Source: Stenotrophomonas rhizophila
Lineage (GTDB): Bacteria > Pseudomonadota > Gammaproteobacteria > Xanthomonadales > Xanthomonadaceae
Direction: 5' to 3'
NCBI RefSeq assembly: GCF_020857975.1
Contig: NZ_JACWUO010000017.1
Coordinates: forward strand, 19,049 to 83,048
DNA: 64,000 nucleotides
Shown here: piece after piece, positions 27,332-36,533 of the stretch
Position numbering within the stretch: the first letter of the stretch is position 1
Layout: each line of letters starts with the position of its first letter
Translations under genes and position numbers: made by a program
Notes under the pieces: model-generated
What the model saw: the letters and a program-made list of their open reading frames with translations, nothing else
Database searches by the model: none
Told to the model about the DNA's origin: nothing

Positions 27332-30300
27332 ATGACCCTCAAACACTCCCCAACGGCGCGGCGCGCCCTCCGCCGCACCCTGCTGTCCACCGTCATCGCC
27401 ACCGCCCTGGCCTCGGCCGGCGTGCAGGCCGCCGAGCCGGCCATGGACGCAGCCGGTGCGTTGCGCCAGACCCTGGCCGCGCGCTTCCAGCAGCCGGCCG
27501 CGACCTCCCCGGCCCTGGCACTGCGCGCGCTGCCGCGGATGGGGCAGACCTTCGAAGACGAATGCGATCCGGCCGATCCGGACTGCGAGCCGCCGCCGCC
27601 GGATCCGTGCGACCTGAATCCAGGCAACCCCGAGTTCTGCGATATCGAGCCGATCTACAACCCCGGCCAGAACATCAAGATCAATACCGGCTACGTTGAA
27701 CCCAGCCGCCCCGACAAGAACTATCAGTTCATGGAGGTCAGCGGCGATGGCTACATCTGGGCCAAGGATGATGTGCACATCAACCTGAGCGGCGCGCAGC
27801 GCAACGCGATCTGGGGCCGCAGCGCCGATTCCACCATCCGCCTGGGCGCGGGCACCACCATCAATCTGGCCGGCAACATGATCGGCGTGATGGCCGATGC
27901 GGTGCGCAGTGATGGCAGCCACATCATCCTCGACGACGCGGTCATCAATGCGACCAACTCCCACGCCACCAGCCACCCGCATACCAACGACGCGCTGCGC
28001 ACCACCACCGCCGATGCGCTGATCGAGGGCAAGGTCAAGGTCACCAGCTCCGGCTCCAATGCGGCCAGCGCACATGCCGGCAACATGGATTTCCACGATT
28101 CCTCGTTCTCCACCACCGGTGAGGGCGTGCATACCCTGTATGCCAATGGCGATTCCACAGACAACACCAATACCTGGATCCGCGGCGGCGGCACCATCGT
28201 CGTGCGCGACTCCAGCGTGCACCGCGGCTGGGGCGCCGGCTATGCCGCCTACGCCACCGGAGGCCGCATCGAGCTGCATGACAGCACCGTGGACACCACC
28301 ACCAACAACGCGCATGCGCTGTATGCCACCAACGGTGCCAACCGCGTGGCCGGCACCATCATCGCCAATGGCACCGATGTAAAGACCGTGGGTACCGGTG
28401 CGCATGCGGTGTTCGCCGACGGGCGCGGTGTGATCGCCATCAACGGCGGCGACATCCAGACCACCGGCAACAATGCGTTCGGCCTGGTGGCCGACAATGG
28501 CGCATCGATCCAGGCGCTGTCACTGCCCGGCGGCAACCATGGCACCTCGGTATCGACCACCGGCGCCAACGCGCACGCGATCATCGCGCGCAATGCCAGC
28601 AACATCGCCTTGAATGGCGGAGGCAGCATCAGTGCCCAGGGCGGCAGCGCGCATGCGCTGTATGCCACCGGCGGCAGCAGCATCGCCATCCTCGACGCCG
28701 CCACCGACATCAGCGCCGAGGGCACCGGTGCCTACGGTGTGTTCGCCGAAGGCGCCAGCCAGATCCAGATCGCCGGCGGCTCGGTATCAAGCAAGGCCGA
28801 TGACCGCCACGCCGTGTACGCCACCGGCGGCAGCACCGTCGCCTTCACCGACAACCCGACCGCGATCTCCACCGAGGGCGCGCGCGCGCACGGTGCCTAC
28901 GTCACCGGCGCCGACAGCCTGCTGGTCACCCAGGGTGGCAGCGTACGGACCGTGGGCGACCAGGCGCATGGCCTGTTCGCCGACGGCGCCCAGCTGGGCT
29001 CGCTCGGGGTGACCGACATCAGCACCCAAGGCAGCGGCTCGATCGGTGCCTGGGCGCATGCCGGCTCCACCCTGGTGATCGGCGGCGGTTCGATCACCAC
29101 TGCCGGCGACGCTGCACACGGCCTGCTGGTCGATGGCGGCAGCAAGGGCATCATCGACGGCGCGCCGATCCAGATCGCCACCACCGGCGACACTGCCTAT
29201 GGCATCCACATCATGGAGGGCAGCCAGTTCGACGCGCAGGACACCGGCATCTCCACCACCGGCGCGCAGACCCACGCGCTGTTCGTGCAGGGCTCGCAGG
29301 CACAGCTGGGCCAGCTCGACATCGCCACCCTCGGTGAGCAGGCGGTCGGCGCCTATGCTAGCGACGCCTCCACCGTGGTCTTCAAGGGCGGCAAGCTGCG
29401 CACCGAAGGCAAGGGCGCCACTGCCCTGCTCGCCGACCACGACTCGCTGCTCGGCGCCCTGGGCCGCACCGAGGTGGAAACCCTGGGCGAAGATGCGATC
29501 GCCATGCACGCGCGCAACGACAGTACCTTGGTGCTTGACGGCGGCGGCAGCATCACCACCGCCGGCGACAACGCACATGGCCTGTTCGCGCAGGACACCA
29601 GCCTGATCGACGCCGGTGGCGGCGCCTTCGACATCACCACCACCGGCCAGGACGCCTACGGCGCCCATGTCGTCGACCAGGCCACGCTACTGACCAGCGG
29701 CGGCTCGGTCACCACCCGCGGCGATGGGAGCCACGGCCTGTTTGCCGACGCCGGTACGCTCGGCGCGATCGGCAACACCACCATCAGCACCGGCGGCCAG
29801 CAGGCCTTCGGTGCACGAGCGACCAATGCCGGTACGCTGTTGATCGGCGGTGGTTCGGTAGCCACCGCCGGTGATGGCGCGCATGCGCTGTACGCCGACG
29901 GTAACGGCACCGTGCTCGGCAGCGATGCGGCCATCGATATCAGCACCCAGGGTGCAGGTGCCCACGCTGCTTACGCCAGCAACGGCGGCAAGCTGCTGAT
30001 CCAGGGCGGCTCAGTGCAGACCCACGGCGCCGACGCGCATGGTTTGTATGCCGACAACGCCGAACTGGCCACCGGCAGTGCGCTGCAGATCAGCACCGCG
30101 GGCGGCAACGCCATTGGTGCGCTGGCCAGCGGCAACGCCAGCCTGGAACTGCACGGCGCGCAGATCAATACCGCTGGTCAGCAGGCGCATGGCCTGCTGG
30201 CTGACGGCGCCAGCATCACCTCCAGCGCCGCGGTGGATATCCACAGCCTGGGCGATGATGCCATTGGTGCCTATGCCCGCAACGGCGGCACCCTGCAGCT

Positions 30301-32254
30301 GGATGGTGCGGTGATCAGCACCAGCGGTGCCCGTGCCAGCGGTCTGCAGGTGGACGATGCGACCCTGCTGGGCAACGCGATGGATATCACCACCCGCGGC
30401 GACTTTGCCCACGGCGTCGCCGTGCGCGGTGATGCCACCGATGCCACCCTGAGTCTGCTCAAGGTGGAGACCCACGGCGCCGGTGCACATGCGCTGAATA
30501 TCAGCGGCGCCGGCAGCCTGCAGCCGGTCCGCGACAGCCAGCTGGTCTCGCAGCAGTCCAGTGCGGTGAACCTGCAGGGCGATCGTGATCTGGAAATCCA
30601 GCACAGCCTGCTGCAGGGTGGTGCCGGCGTGCTGAGCAGCAACGGGGATACGCACCTGCTGCTGAGCAAGGGCAGCCACGGCGAAAGCCTTGACCCGGCG
30701 GCCAGCCTGATCGACAACCAGGGCGGTTCGCTGGTGGTCGACCTGAGCGAAAGTTCGCTGAAGGGCCTGATCCGCACCGGCGGACTGGACCTTAACCTGC
30801 AGGCCGGTGGTCTGTGGACGATGACCGACAGCTCGGCCTTCACCGGCACGCTGGACAATGCCGGAACCCTGTTCTCGACCCAGTTGGGCCTGGACACCCG
30901 CCTCAACGACAATGCCGGCCTGTACAAGACCCTGCAGGTCAGCGACTACGTCAGCAATGGCGGGCGCTGGTACCTCAACACCTACCTTGGCGGTGACGGC
31001 GCGCCGACCGACCTGCTGGTCGCCGACAACATACTGGTCGGCGCCGGCGGCCCGACCCTGCTCAACGTCGACGGTACCGGCGGCGGCGCCCCGACCCAGG
31101 GCAGCGGCATCGAGATCGTGCACGTCAACGGCGGCAGCGCCGCGTCGGCAGCCGGTGCGTTCGAGCTGGAAAGCCCGGTGGTCGGCGGCGCCTGGAACTA
31201 CGCGCTGCAGCAGCATGGCCGCGACGAGGACGGCAACATCATCGAGGACGGCAACTGGTACCTGCGCAACGAGGGCTGGCGCCCGGACCTGAGCGCCTAC
31301 CTGTCGCTGAACTCGCTGGTTTCCCAGGCCGACCGCGCGCTGCTGGAAACCATGCACGAGCGTGTCGGTGACAAGCTCAACAAGATCGACGACGACGCCC
31401 GCAGCTGGGTCCGCGTGTTCGGCCGCACCGGCGGTTCCAGCGTGCGTTCGCAGGCGCTGGACGAAGGCCAGCGCAACTACGACTACAGCATCGAAGGCAT
31501 GCAGGTCGGGCTGGACCCCTACTACAAGGAATGGGGCAACGGTGGCCAGAGCCATGCCGGCCTGCGCCTGGGCTACCTGCGCGCGAAGAGCCACGCGATC
31601 CAGGGCAACGATGACCTGCCGGCCGGCAGCAGCAAGCTGAGTGCCTACTCGGTCGGCCTGCAGTGGAGCCGCTTGGCCCCGACCGGTGCCTACATCGATG
31701 CGGTGCTGCTGGGCACCTGGTACCACGATGTGGAAGTGGACTCGCCGTACGTGAAGCGCGGCTCCAACCTCGGCACCAGCGGCCTGGGGTCGCTGGCCTC
31801 GATCGAAGTAGGCAAGCCGTGGGACCTGGGCAACAACTGGAAGATCGAGCCGCAGGCCCAGCTCTTCCACAGCCACACCGCCCTGGACAAGTCGCGCGAC
31901 TACAGTGCCGAGGTCGACTACCACAGCACCGATGTCACCACCGCGCGCCTGGGTGCCCGTCTGCGCAAGCTGTATGGCACCGACGGTACCCAGCCGGGTG
32001 AGGCCTGGATGCGCCTGAACGCCTGGCACACCTTCAACACCGCCTCGCTGACCACCGTGGCCGGGCCGAGTGGCACGGCACCGGAAAGCTTCCGTACCGA
32101 CCTGGGCCGTCGCTGGGGTCAGGCCGGGTTGGGCATGAGTACGCGCATGGGCAAGGATGCGACCTTGTTCTTCTCGGCCGACTACGAGTTCTCGCTCGAC
32201 GGCAACCGCGAGCACTCGATCTCCGGCCGCGCCGGGGTACGCATGGCCTGGTAA
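27332..32254 (+). CDS. Large repetitive type Va autotransporter
   Basis: A 1640-residue secreted protein. A long, charged signal peptide (residues 1-34, ending VQAAEP) is followed by a Cys/Pro-rich acidic linker (residues about 72-105 with ECDPADPDCEPPPPDPC). Residues about 130-1060 form a beta-helical passenger of many repeats of about 22-25 residues around [IV]-x-T-x-G-x-x-A-x-G-[LAV], consistent with 25-30 turns. A pertactin-like linker region precedes the C-terminal barrel (about 1360-1640), ending GVRMAW with the terminal aromatic. It may act as an adhesin. It is alone in its transcription unit. Confidence 0.9.
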   Translation: MTLKHSPTARRALRRTLLSTVIATALASAGVQAAEPAMDAAGALRQTLAARFQQPAATSPALALRALPRMGQTFEDECDPADPDCEPPPPDPCDLNPGNPEFCDIEPIYNPGQNIKINTGYVEPSRPDKNYQFMEVSGDGYIWAKDDVHINLSGAQRNAIWGRSADSTIRLGAGTTINLAGNMIGVMADAVRSDGSHIILDDAVINATNSHATSHPHTNDALRTTTADALIEGKVKVTSSGSNAASAHAGNMDFHDSSFSTTGEGVHTLYANGDSTDNTNTWIRGGGTIVVRDSSVHRGWGAGYAAYATGGRIELHDSTVDTTTNNAHALYATNGANRVAGTIIANGTDVKTVGTGAHAVFADGRGVIAINGGDIQTTGNNAFGLVADNGASIQALSLPGGNHGTSVSTTGANAHAIIARNASNIALNGGGSISAQGGSAHALYATGGSSIAILDAATDISAEGTGAYGVFAEGASQIQIAGGSVSSKADDRHAVYATGGSTVAFTDNPTAISTEGARAHGAYVTGADSLLVTQGGSVRTVGDQAHGLFADGAQLGSLGVTDISTQGSGSIGAWAHAGSTLVIGGGSITTAGDAAHGLLVDGGSKGIIDGAPIQIATTGDTAYGIHIMEGSQFDAQDTGISTTGAQTHALFVQGSQAQLGQLDIATLGEQAVGAYASDASTVVFKGGKLRTEGKGATALLADHDSLLGALGRTEVETLGEDAIAMHARNDSTLVLDGGGSITTAGDNAHGLFAQDTSLIDAGGGAFDITTTGQDAYGAHVVDQATLLTSGGSVTTRGDGSHGLFADAGTLGAIGNTTISTGGQQAFGARATNAGTLLIGGGSVATAGDGAHALYADGNGTVLGSDAAIDISTQGAGAHAAYASNGGKLLIQGGSVQTHGADAHGLYADNAELATGSALQISTAGGNAIGALASGNASLELHGAQINTAGQQAHGLLADGASITSSAAVDIHSLGDDAIGAYARNGGTLQLDGAVISTSGARASGLQVDDATLLGNAMDITTRGDFAHGVAVRGDATDATLSLLKVETHGAGAHALNISGAGSLQPVRDSQLVSQQSSAVNLQGDRDLEIQHSLLQGGAGVLSSNGDTHLLLSKGSHGESLDPAASLIDNQGGSLVVDLSESSLKGLIRTGGLDLNLQAGGLWTMTDSSAFTGTLDNAGTLFSTQLGLDTRLNDNAGLYKTLQVSDYVSNGGRWYLNTYLGGDGAPTDLLVADNILVGAGGPTLLNVDGTGGGAPTQGSGIEIVHVNGGSAASAAGAFELESPVVGGAWNYALQQHGRDEDGNIIEDGNWYLRNEGWRPDLSAYLSLNSLVSQADRALLETMHERVGDKLNKIDDDARSWVRVFGRTGGSSVRSQALDEGQRNYDYSIEGMQVGLDPYYKEWGNGGQSHAGLRLGYLRAKSHAIQGNDDLPAGSSKLSAYSVGLQWSRLAPTGAYIDAVLLGTWYHDVEVDSPYVKRGSNLGTSGLGSLASIEVGKPWDLGNNWKIEPQAQLFHSHTALDKSRDYSAEVDYHSTDVTTARLGARLRKLYGTDGTQPGEAWMRLNAWHTFNTASLTTVAGPSGTAPESFRTDLGRRWGQAGLGMSTRMGKDATLFFSADYEFSLDGNREHSISGRAGVRMAW

Positions 32255-32312
32255 GCCGTTGCGCGCTGCCATCGCCACCGCGATGGCAGCGGTCATGTTC
32301 CGCGCAGGCGGC

Positions 32313-32345
32313 CAGAACGCCCGGTGCATCGCACCGGGCGTTCTG
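32313..32345. terminator. Perfect 15-bp hairpin after the autotransporter
   Basis: CAGAACGCCCGGTGC (32313-32327) and GCACCGGGCGTTCTG (32331-32345) pair perfectly around ATC. No T-run follows on either strand, so it may act as a bidirectional barrier or transcript end. Confidence 0.6.
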
Positions 32346-32376
32346 CGTTGCGATGCCGGTTGCCATGCCTGCGCTG

Positions 32377-32388
32377 CCCCCCCCCCCC
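32377..32388 (+). repeat. Poly-C tract of 12
   Basis: A homopolymer of twelve C lies in noncoding sequence 123 bp after the autotransporter stop. It is the longest homopolymer I found in the window. Confidence 0.9.
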
Positions 32389-32557
32389 TGCGGGGATTAC
32401 CGTGCAACAGCAGCCGGGCAGAGCCCGGCATACGTGAATGGCCGTGGCAAAGGCGAAGGCAGAAGCATCCGGCCAGCGGCCGGCACTACCGGCTGGCGCG
32501 CGCACGCGGGCTTTGATCCGATGTGGCCCGGCTAGCGACGAAATGCCATAAAGAAAG

Positions 32558-32581
32558 AGGGCGGACCTTGCGGTCCGCCCT
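32558..32581 (-). terminator. Terminator of the TonB-dependent receptor gene
   Basis: AGGGCGGACC (32558-32567) pairs with GGTCCGCCCT (32572-32581) around TTGC. On the minus strand the stem is followed by a T-rich CTTTCTTTATGG, so it fits the receptor transcript. Confidence 0.75.
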
Positions 32582-32610
32582 CCTTGGTGTTGCTGCAACA
32601 CTTCGATCGA

Positions 32611-35460
32611 TCAGAAGCGCTGGGTGTACTTCATGTACAGGAAGCGACCGATATCGAAGCCGCCGTAGTAGGCGAAGCTCGAGTTCGGTGCCGAGTACAT
32701 CAGCGGACCCTTGTGGTCGAACACATTGTTCGCGCCCAGGGCGATGGTGGCATCCCACGGCGCCTGCCAGCTGACCTGCAGGTCATGGAAGGTGTTGGAG
32801 CCGGTCTTGCGCAGCGGAGCCGCTTCGCCATTGGCGTAACGATCCGGGTCGGTGCAGCCGATGGAGATGCACGATTCGCTCAGGCCCGAGTAGTAACGCG
32901 CGGTGTAGTTGACACCGAAGTCACCCATCGCCCAGTTGACGCCCAGGTTCGAACGCACGCGGAACAGCGTGGTGTCGCCCGACTGGCCGACCATGCCGAC
33001 CATGATGTTGTCGCCCTTGCTGTTCTGGTTGGCTTCGTCGTACTTGGACAGGTAGCTGGTCTGCCAGTCGATGCTGAACTGACCGATGGCCAGTTCCGGC
33101 AGGCGGTACTTGACGCCCAGGTCGTAGCCTTCGGTGACCATCTTGCCGAGGTTGGCGGTGCCGTAGGTGATCGCGCTGACATGGCCGTCGGCCGCACGCA
33201 CGACACCGTCGCAACGTGCGCTGTTGCCCAGCACGTAGCAGTCGCGCAGGATACGGTTCACGCTGTCTTCGATGATCATGTCATTGATCTCGTAGCGGTA
33301 CCAATCCAGCGAGATATCCAGGCCCTGCACCCAACGCGGGCTCCACACCAGACCGACGGTCTTGCTGGTGGAGGTTTCCGGCTTCAGGTTCGGGTTGGCA
33401 CCGGAGACGAACTGGTCACCGGACTGGCACGGCAGGGTCGAGCACGGCAGGTTGCCCTGGCCCAGCTGCACGTAGTTGGCCGGAGCACCGCCTGCCAGGC
33501 AGGCTGCGCTGCCAGCGACGCTGCCCGGCGCACCAACGCCGCACGGGTCGATGTAGCGCTCGAAGCTCGAGCTCAGGCCACCGTACAGGTCGGCGATGGT
33601 CGGAGCGCGGAAGCCCTCGGCGTAGGTGCCGCGGACCAGCAGCTCGTCCAGCGGACGCCAGGTCAGGCCGAACTTGCTGTTGGTGGTGCCACCGAAGTTG
33701 CTGTAGTCCGAATAACGGCTGGCAACATTCAGGGTCAGTTCCTTGGCGAACGCCATGTCGGCCAGCAGCGGCACGTTCAGTTCGAGGTAGACCTCGTTCA
33801 GATCGTACTCGCCGCGGGTCGGCTTCTGGCCCAGGCCGGTCGACTGACCGGACTGCGCGAAGGCGTCCGGCGTGTAGCTGCCTTCTTCCTTGCGGTGCTC
33901 AACGCCCATGGCAAAGCCCAGGTCACCGGCCGGCAGGGTCACGATCGAACCCGACAGGTTGGCGGTGAAGCTGGTGGTCTTGGTCAGGCCGCGGGTGGTG
34001 AAGGTCGGGAACAGGAAGTCCTGCAGCTCCGGGTTGTCCAGCGAGCCCTGGCCTGCCACGCCGTTGGGCAGCAGCGGGTTCCACGGACGGCAGTCGCCCA
34101 GGATCGGCTTGGCGGCGGTGCCGCAGCGGGCAACGCCACCGGCATCGATGAACGACGGGCCGAGCGCCTGCGACGAACCGATCAGGCTCATGTCACCGCG
34201 GTTGGTCTTGATCGACTCGTTGCGGTTCCACAGTGCGCCAACGTCCCAATCGAAGGTCTTGTCGGCCACTTCGAAGAAGCCGCTGATGGTCGGCGCAAAG
34301 CGCAGGGTCTTCAGCTGGCTTTCGGTGGTGCGCGGCACTTCCCACAGACGGCGGCGGAACTCGATGTCCTGGCCGATCGGGTTGAATGCGCTGTCGGCCG
34401 ACAGCGGGGTGCCGAAGGCCTGCGACTGGTACGGGTAGCCGGCGATCTGCTGGAAGGTCTGACGCTCGTTGTAGAGCAGGTCGGAGTTCAGGCTGATGCG
34501 GTCGGTGAAGTCGTACGTACCATTGATGTAGACCGACTTGCGCTCGACACCGGTCAGCAGGGTCATCTGCTGGTTGGCGTTGGCGTACTCGCCTTCGGTC
34601 AGCGGGTGGTAGTCATTCGGGTTGTTCGGGTTGCCGCCCTTGTTCAGGGTCTGCCACACCGCCTCGTCGTCGTCGCACTTGCCGAACAGGCGCGGGTCGC
34701 ACCAGGTGCTGTTCTGGCTGATCGAGCTCCAGTCGGCCGGGGTCGAGTTCGGGCCCAGCGAGCCGTCACGGCTGTACCAGCGGTCCTTGGCCCACACCGG
34801 ATCCTGCTTGGAGTATTCGGCCGACAGGGTCAGGCTGCCGCGCTCGCCCTTGGCACCGAGGGTCATCGAGTACTGCTGCTCGTCACCGTCGCCGTTGCCG
34901 AACTGGCCAATGCGGACGCTGGCTTCGCCGCCGTCGACATTCTTGCGGGTGATCACGTTGACCACGCCGGCGATGGCGTCCGAACCGTAGATCGAGGACG
35001 CGCCGTCCTTCAGGATCTCGATGCGCTCGACAGCCGACATCGGGATCTGGCTCAGATCCTGCAGGCCGGAGGTGGAAGCACCCAGGCGCTTGCCGTTCAT
35101 CAGCACCAGGGTGCGCTGGGCGCCCAGGTTGCGGATGTCGACGTAGTAGCCGCCCACGTTCTCGCCGGAGGACAGCGAATCCGAACGCGAAATGGCCGGG
35201 GAGCCGGCCGAGGTGAGGTTGTTCAGCACGTCAGCGACGTTCGAGAAACCCTGCTTTTCCAGGGCTTCGCGGGTCATCGTCAGGATCGGCTGCTGGGTTT
35301 CCATGTTGGCGCCGCGGATACGCGAGCCGGTGACCGAGATGCGATCCAGGTCAGTGGTGCCAGAGGCAGCTTCCTGCGCCGAGACAAAGCTCGGCGCCAG
35401 CGCCAGGGCGATGCCGGCGGGCAGGAGGCCCAGCCGCACGGCAGGAGTACGAAAATTCAT
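32611..35460 (-). CDS. TonB-dependent outer membrane receptor
   Basis: A 949-residue receptor. A signal peptide (ends APSFVSAQE) is followed by a TonB-box-like DRISVTGSRI and a plug domain (IRNLGAQRTLVLMNGKRLG, SAVERIEILKDGASSIYGSDA, GVVNVITRK). The 22-strand barrel ends in FLYMKYTQRF with a terminal Phe. Surface loops carry cysteine pairs (CGTAAKPILGDC, CSTLPC, CISIGC). The ligand is unknown; the sequence fits the Xanthomonas/Stenotrophomonas group of receptors for complex substrates. An AraC regulator lies just upstream. Confidence 0.94.
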   Translation of the reverse strand: MNFRTPAVRLGLLPAGIALALAPSFVSAQEAASGTTDLDRISVTGSRIRGANMETQQPILTMTREALEKQGFSNVADVLNNLTSAGSPAISRSDSLSSGENVGGYYVDIRNLGAQRTLVLMNGKRLGASTSGLQDLSQIPMSAVERIEILKDGASSIYGSDAIAGVVNVITRKNVDGGEASVRIGQFGNGDGDEQQYSMTLGAKGERGSLTLSAEYSKQDPVWAKDRWYSRDGSLGPNSTPADWSSISQNSTWCDPRLFGKCDDDEAVWQTLNKGGNPNNPNDYHPLTEGEYANANQQMTLLTGVERKSVYINGTYDFTDRISLNSDLLYNERQTFQQIAGYPYQSQAFGTPLSADSAFNPIGQDIEFRRRLWEVPRTTESQLKTLRFAPTISGFFEVADKTFDWDVGALWNRNESIKTNRGDMSLIGSSQALGPSFIDAGGVARCGTAAKPILGDCRPWNPLLPNGVAGQGSLDNPELQDFLFPTFTTRGLTKTTSFTANLSGSIVTLPAGDLGFAMGVEHRKEEGSYTPDAFAQSGQSTGLGQKPTRGEYDLNEVYLELNVPLLADMAFAKELTLNVASRYSDYSNFGGTTNSKFGLTWRPLDELLVRGTYAEGFRAPTIADLYGGLSSSFERYIDPCGVGAPGSVAGSAACLAGGAPANYVQLGQGNLPCSTLPCQSGDQFVSGANPNLKPETSTSKTVGLVWSPRWVQGLDISLDWYRYEINDMIIEDSVNRILRDCYVLGNSARCDGVVRAADGHVSAITYGTANLGKMVTEGYDLGVKYRLPELAIGQFSIDWQTSYLSKYDEANQNSKGDNIMVGMVGQSGDTTLFRVRSNLGVNWAMGDFGVNYTARYYSGLSESCISIGCTDPDRYANGEAAPLRKTGSNTFHDLQVSWQAPWDATIALGANNVFDHKGPLMYSAPNSSFAYYGGFDIGRFLYMKYTQRF

Positions 35461-35528
35461 TTATCTCTCCGAGGTACGTTAGTAGCGTGTTAAACCGCCT
35501 CGGAAAGTTACGATTGCGTTGCAGTTAA

Positions 35529-36410
35529 TTATTTGCGGGAAGCCACCGAAGGCTTTGCCGAGTTTGGCGGGAGCGTTCCAGCGCTCTGGCGGAAGCCTGA
35601 CGCAGACTGCCCATAACGGGCCCGAAACGCCCGTGCAAAGCTGCAGCAGTTGTCAAATCCACTCGCAGCGGCCACTTCGCCGATCATCATGTCGGTATCA
35701 CGCAGCAGGTCGGCGGCACGCTCCAGGCGCAGCCGCGCCGACAACGACTGCGGGCTTTCTTCATACAGGCTCTGGAAGGTTTTGGACAGGTACCAGCTGG
35801 AGAAGTTGGTCAGTTCGGCCAGTTCGCCGATGCGCACCACCCGGTGGCTGTTGCCTTCCAGGTACAGGCGCGCACGCTGCATGCGGCCGAACACCTGGCG
35901 CTTGCGCACCCGCGAACGGCCCGGGCAACGCTGCACGCCGGTGGCCATCCCGTGCTGCAGCGAGGCCAGGTGCAGCAGCACCGGGCGCAGCGCCTGCGCC
36001 GGCTGGCCGCTGGCCAGGGCATCGCGCCACAACCGCAACGCCACCCGCGCTTCGCCGCGGCTCATGCTGCCGCGGCCGGCATACAGGCTGCTGTCGACCA
36101 GTTCGCCCAGCGCACGCAGGGCTTCGGGGGTCAGGCTCAGGCCGATGCACAGGCCATCGCGGCCGGCCTGGATCATCGGCCTGGATTCCTTCTCGAAGGC
36201 GATCCATTCGCGCTGGCGCAGGCGGAAGCGGCCTTCCTTGGATTCCACCCAGGCGCTGCCACGCAGCTGCATCCACACGGTGAAGGTGCTGCCGGCGGTC
36301 TGCAGGCTGCCGAGCCGGGCCACGCCCAGGCAGGTGGGCAGCGGACCGTCGTCGACGATCTTGTTCAGGGAGAGCGATTGACCGCGATCGGCCAGGGAGA
36401 GCTGACGCAT
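35529..36410 (-). CDS. AraC family transcriptional regulator
   Basis: A 293-residue regulator. The C-terminal 100 residues carry two AraC helix-turn-helix units: IGELAELTNFSSWYLSKTFQ (194-213) and IGEVAAASGFDNCCSFARAF (243-262). The N-terminal 170 residues are a sensor region with no recognised ligand motif, including a WMQLRGSAWV strand segment. It lies 68 bp upstream of the TonB-dependent receptor in the same orientation, and is likely to regulate it. It may share the upstream promoter. Confidence 0.9.
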   Translation of the reverse strand: MRQLSLADRGQSLSLNKIVDDGPLPTCLGVARLGSLQTAGSTFTVWMQLRGSAWVESKEGRFRLRQREWIAFEKESRPMIQAGRDGLCIGLSLTPEALRALGELVDSSLYAGRGSMSRGEARVALRLWRDALASGQPAQALRPVLLHLASLQHGMATGVQRCPGRSRVRKRQVFGRMQRARLYLEGNSHRVVRIGELAELTNFSSWYLSKTFQSLYEESPQSLSARLRLERAADLLRDTDMMIGEVAAASGFDNCCSFARAFRARYGQSASGFRQSAGTLPPNSAKPSVASRK

Positions 36411-36533
36411 GACTGCACCGTGTGTTTGCCGTTGCTGGGCAAACGTTTTGCCAAATCGGGCGAGCCGGGTCAGGAATTACCTACGAGATTCCTCCGAATT
36501 CGACACGAGGCCGGTACGAAGGAAAGACGACGC

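Larger units (their letters stand above)
32255..32610. other. Intergenic region between convergent genes
   Basis: Apart from the hairpin at 32313 and the receptor-side terminator, it contains a run of twelve C (32377-32388), a GCCGGGC/GCCCGGC hairpin near 32412 and a SMAG element (32468-32490, minus strand). No gene is supportable. Confidence 0.6.

Noticed and set aside
30011..32431. An 806-codon minus-strand frame opposite the autotransporter C-terminus
   Set aside because: The autotransporter barrel is clear on the plus strand; the opposite frame is composition-driven.
32584..35493. A 969-codon frame opposite the TonB-dependent receptor
   Set aside because: Antisense shadow: the receptor has a signal peptide, plug and barrel with a terminal Phe, while the opposite frame has no domain features.
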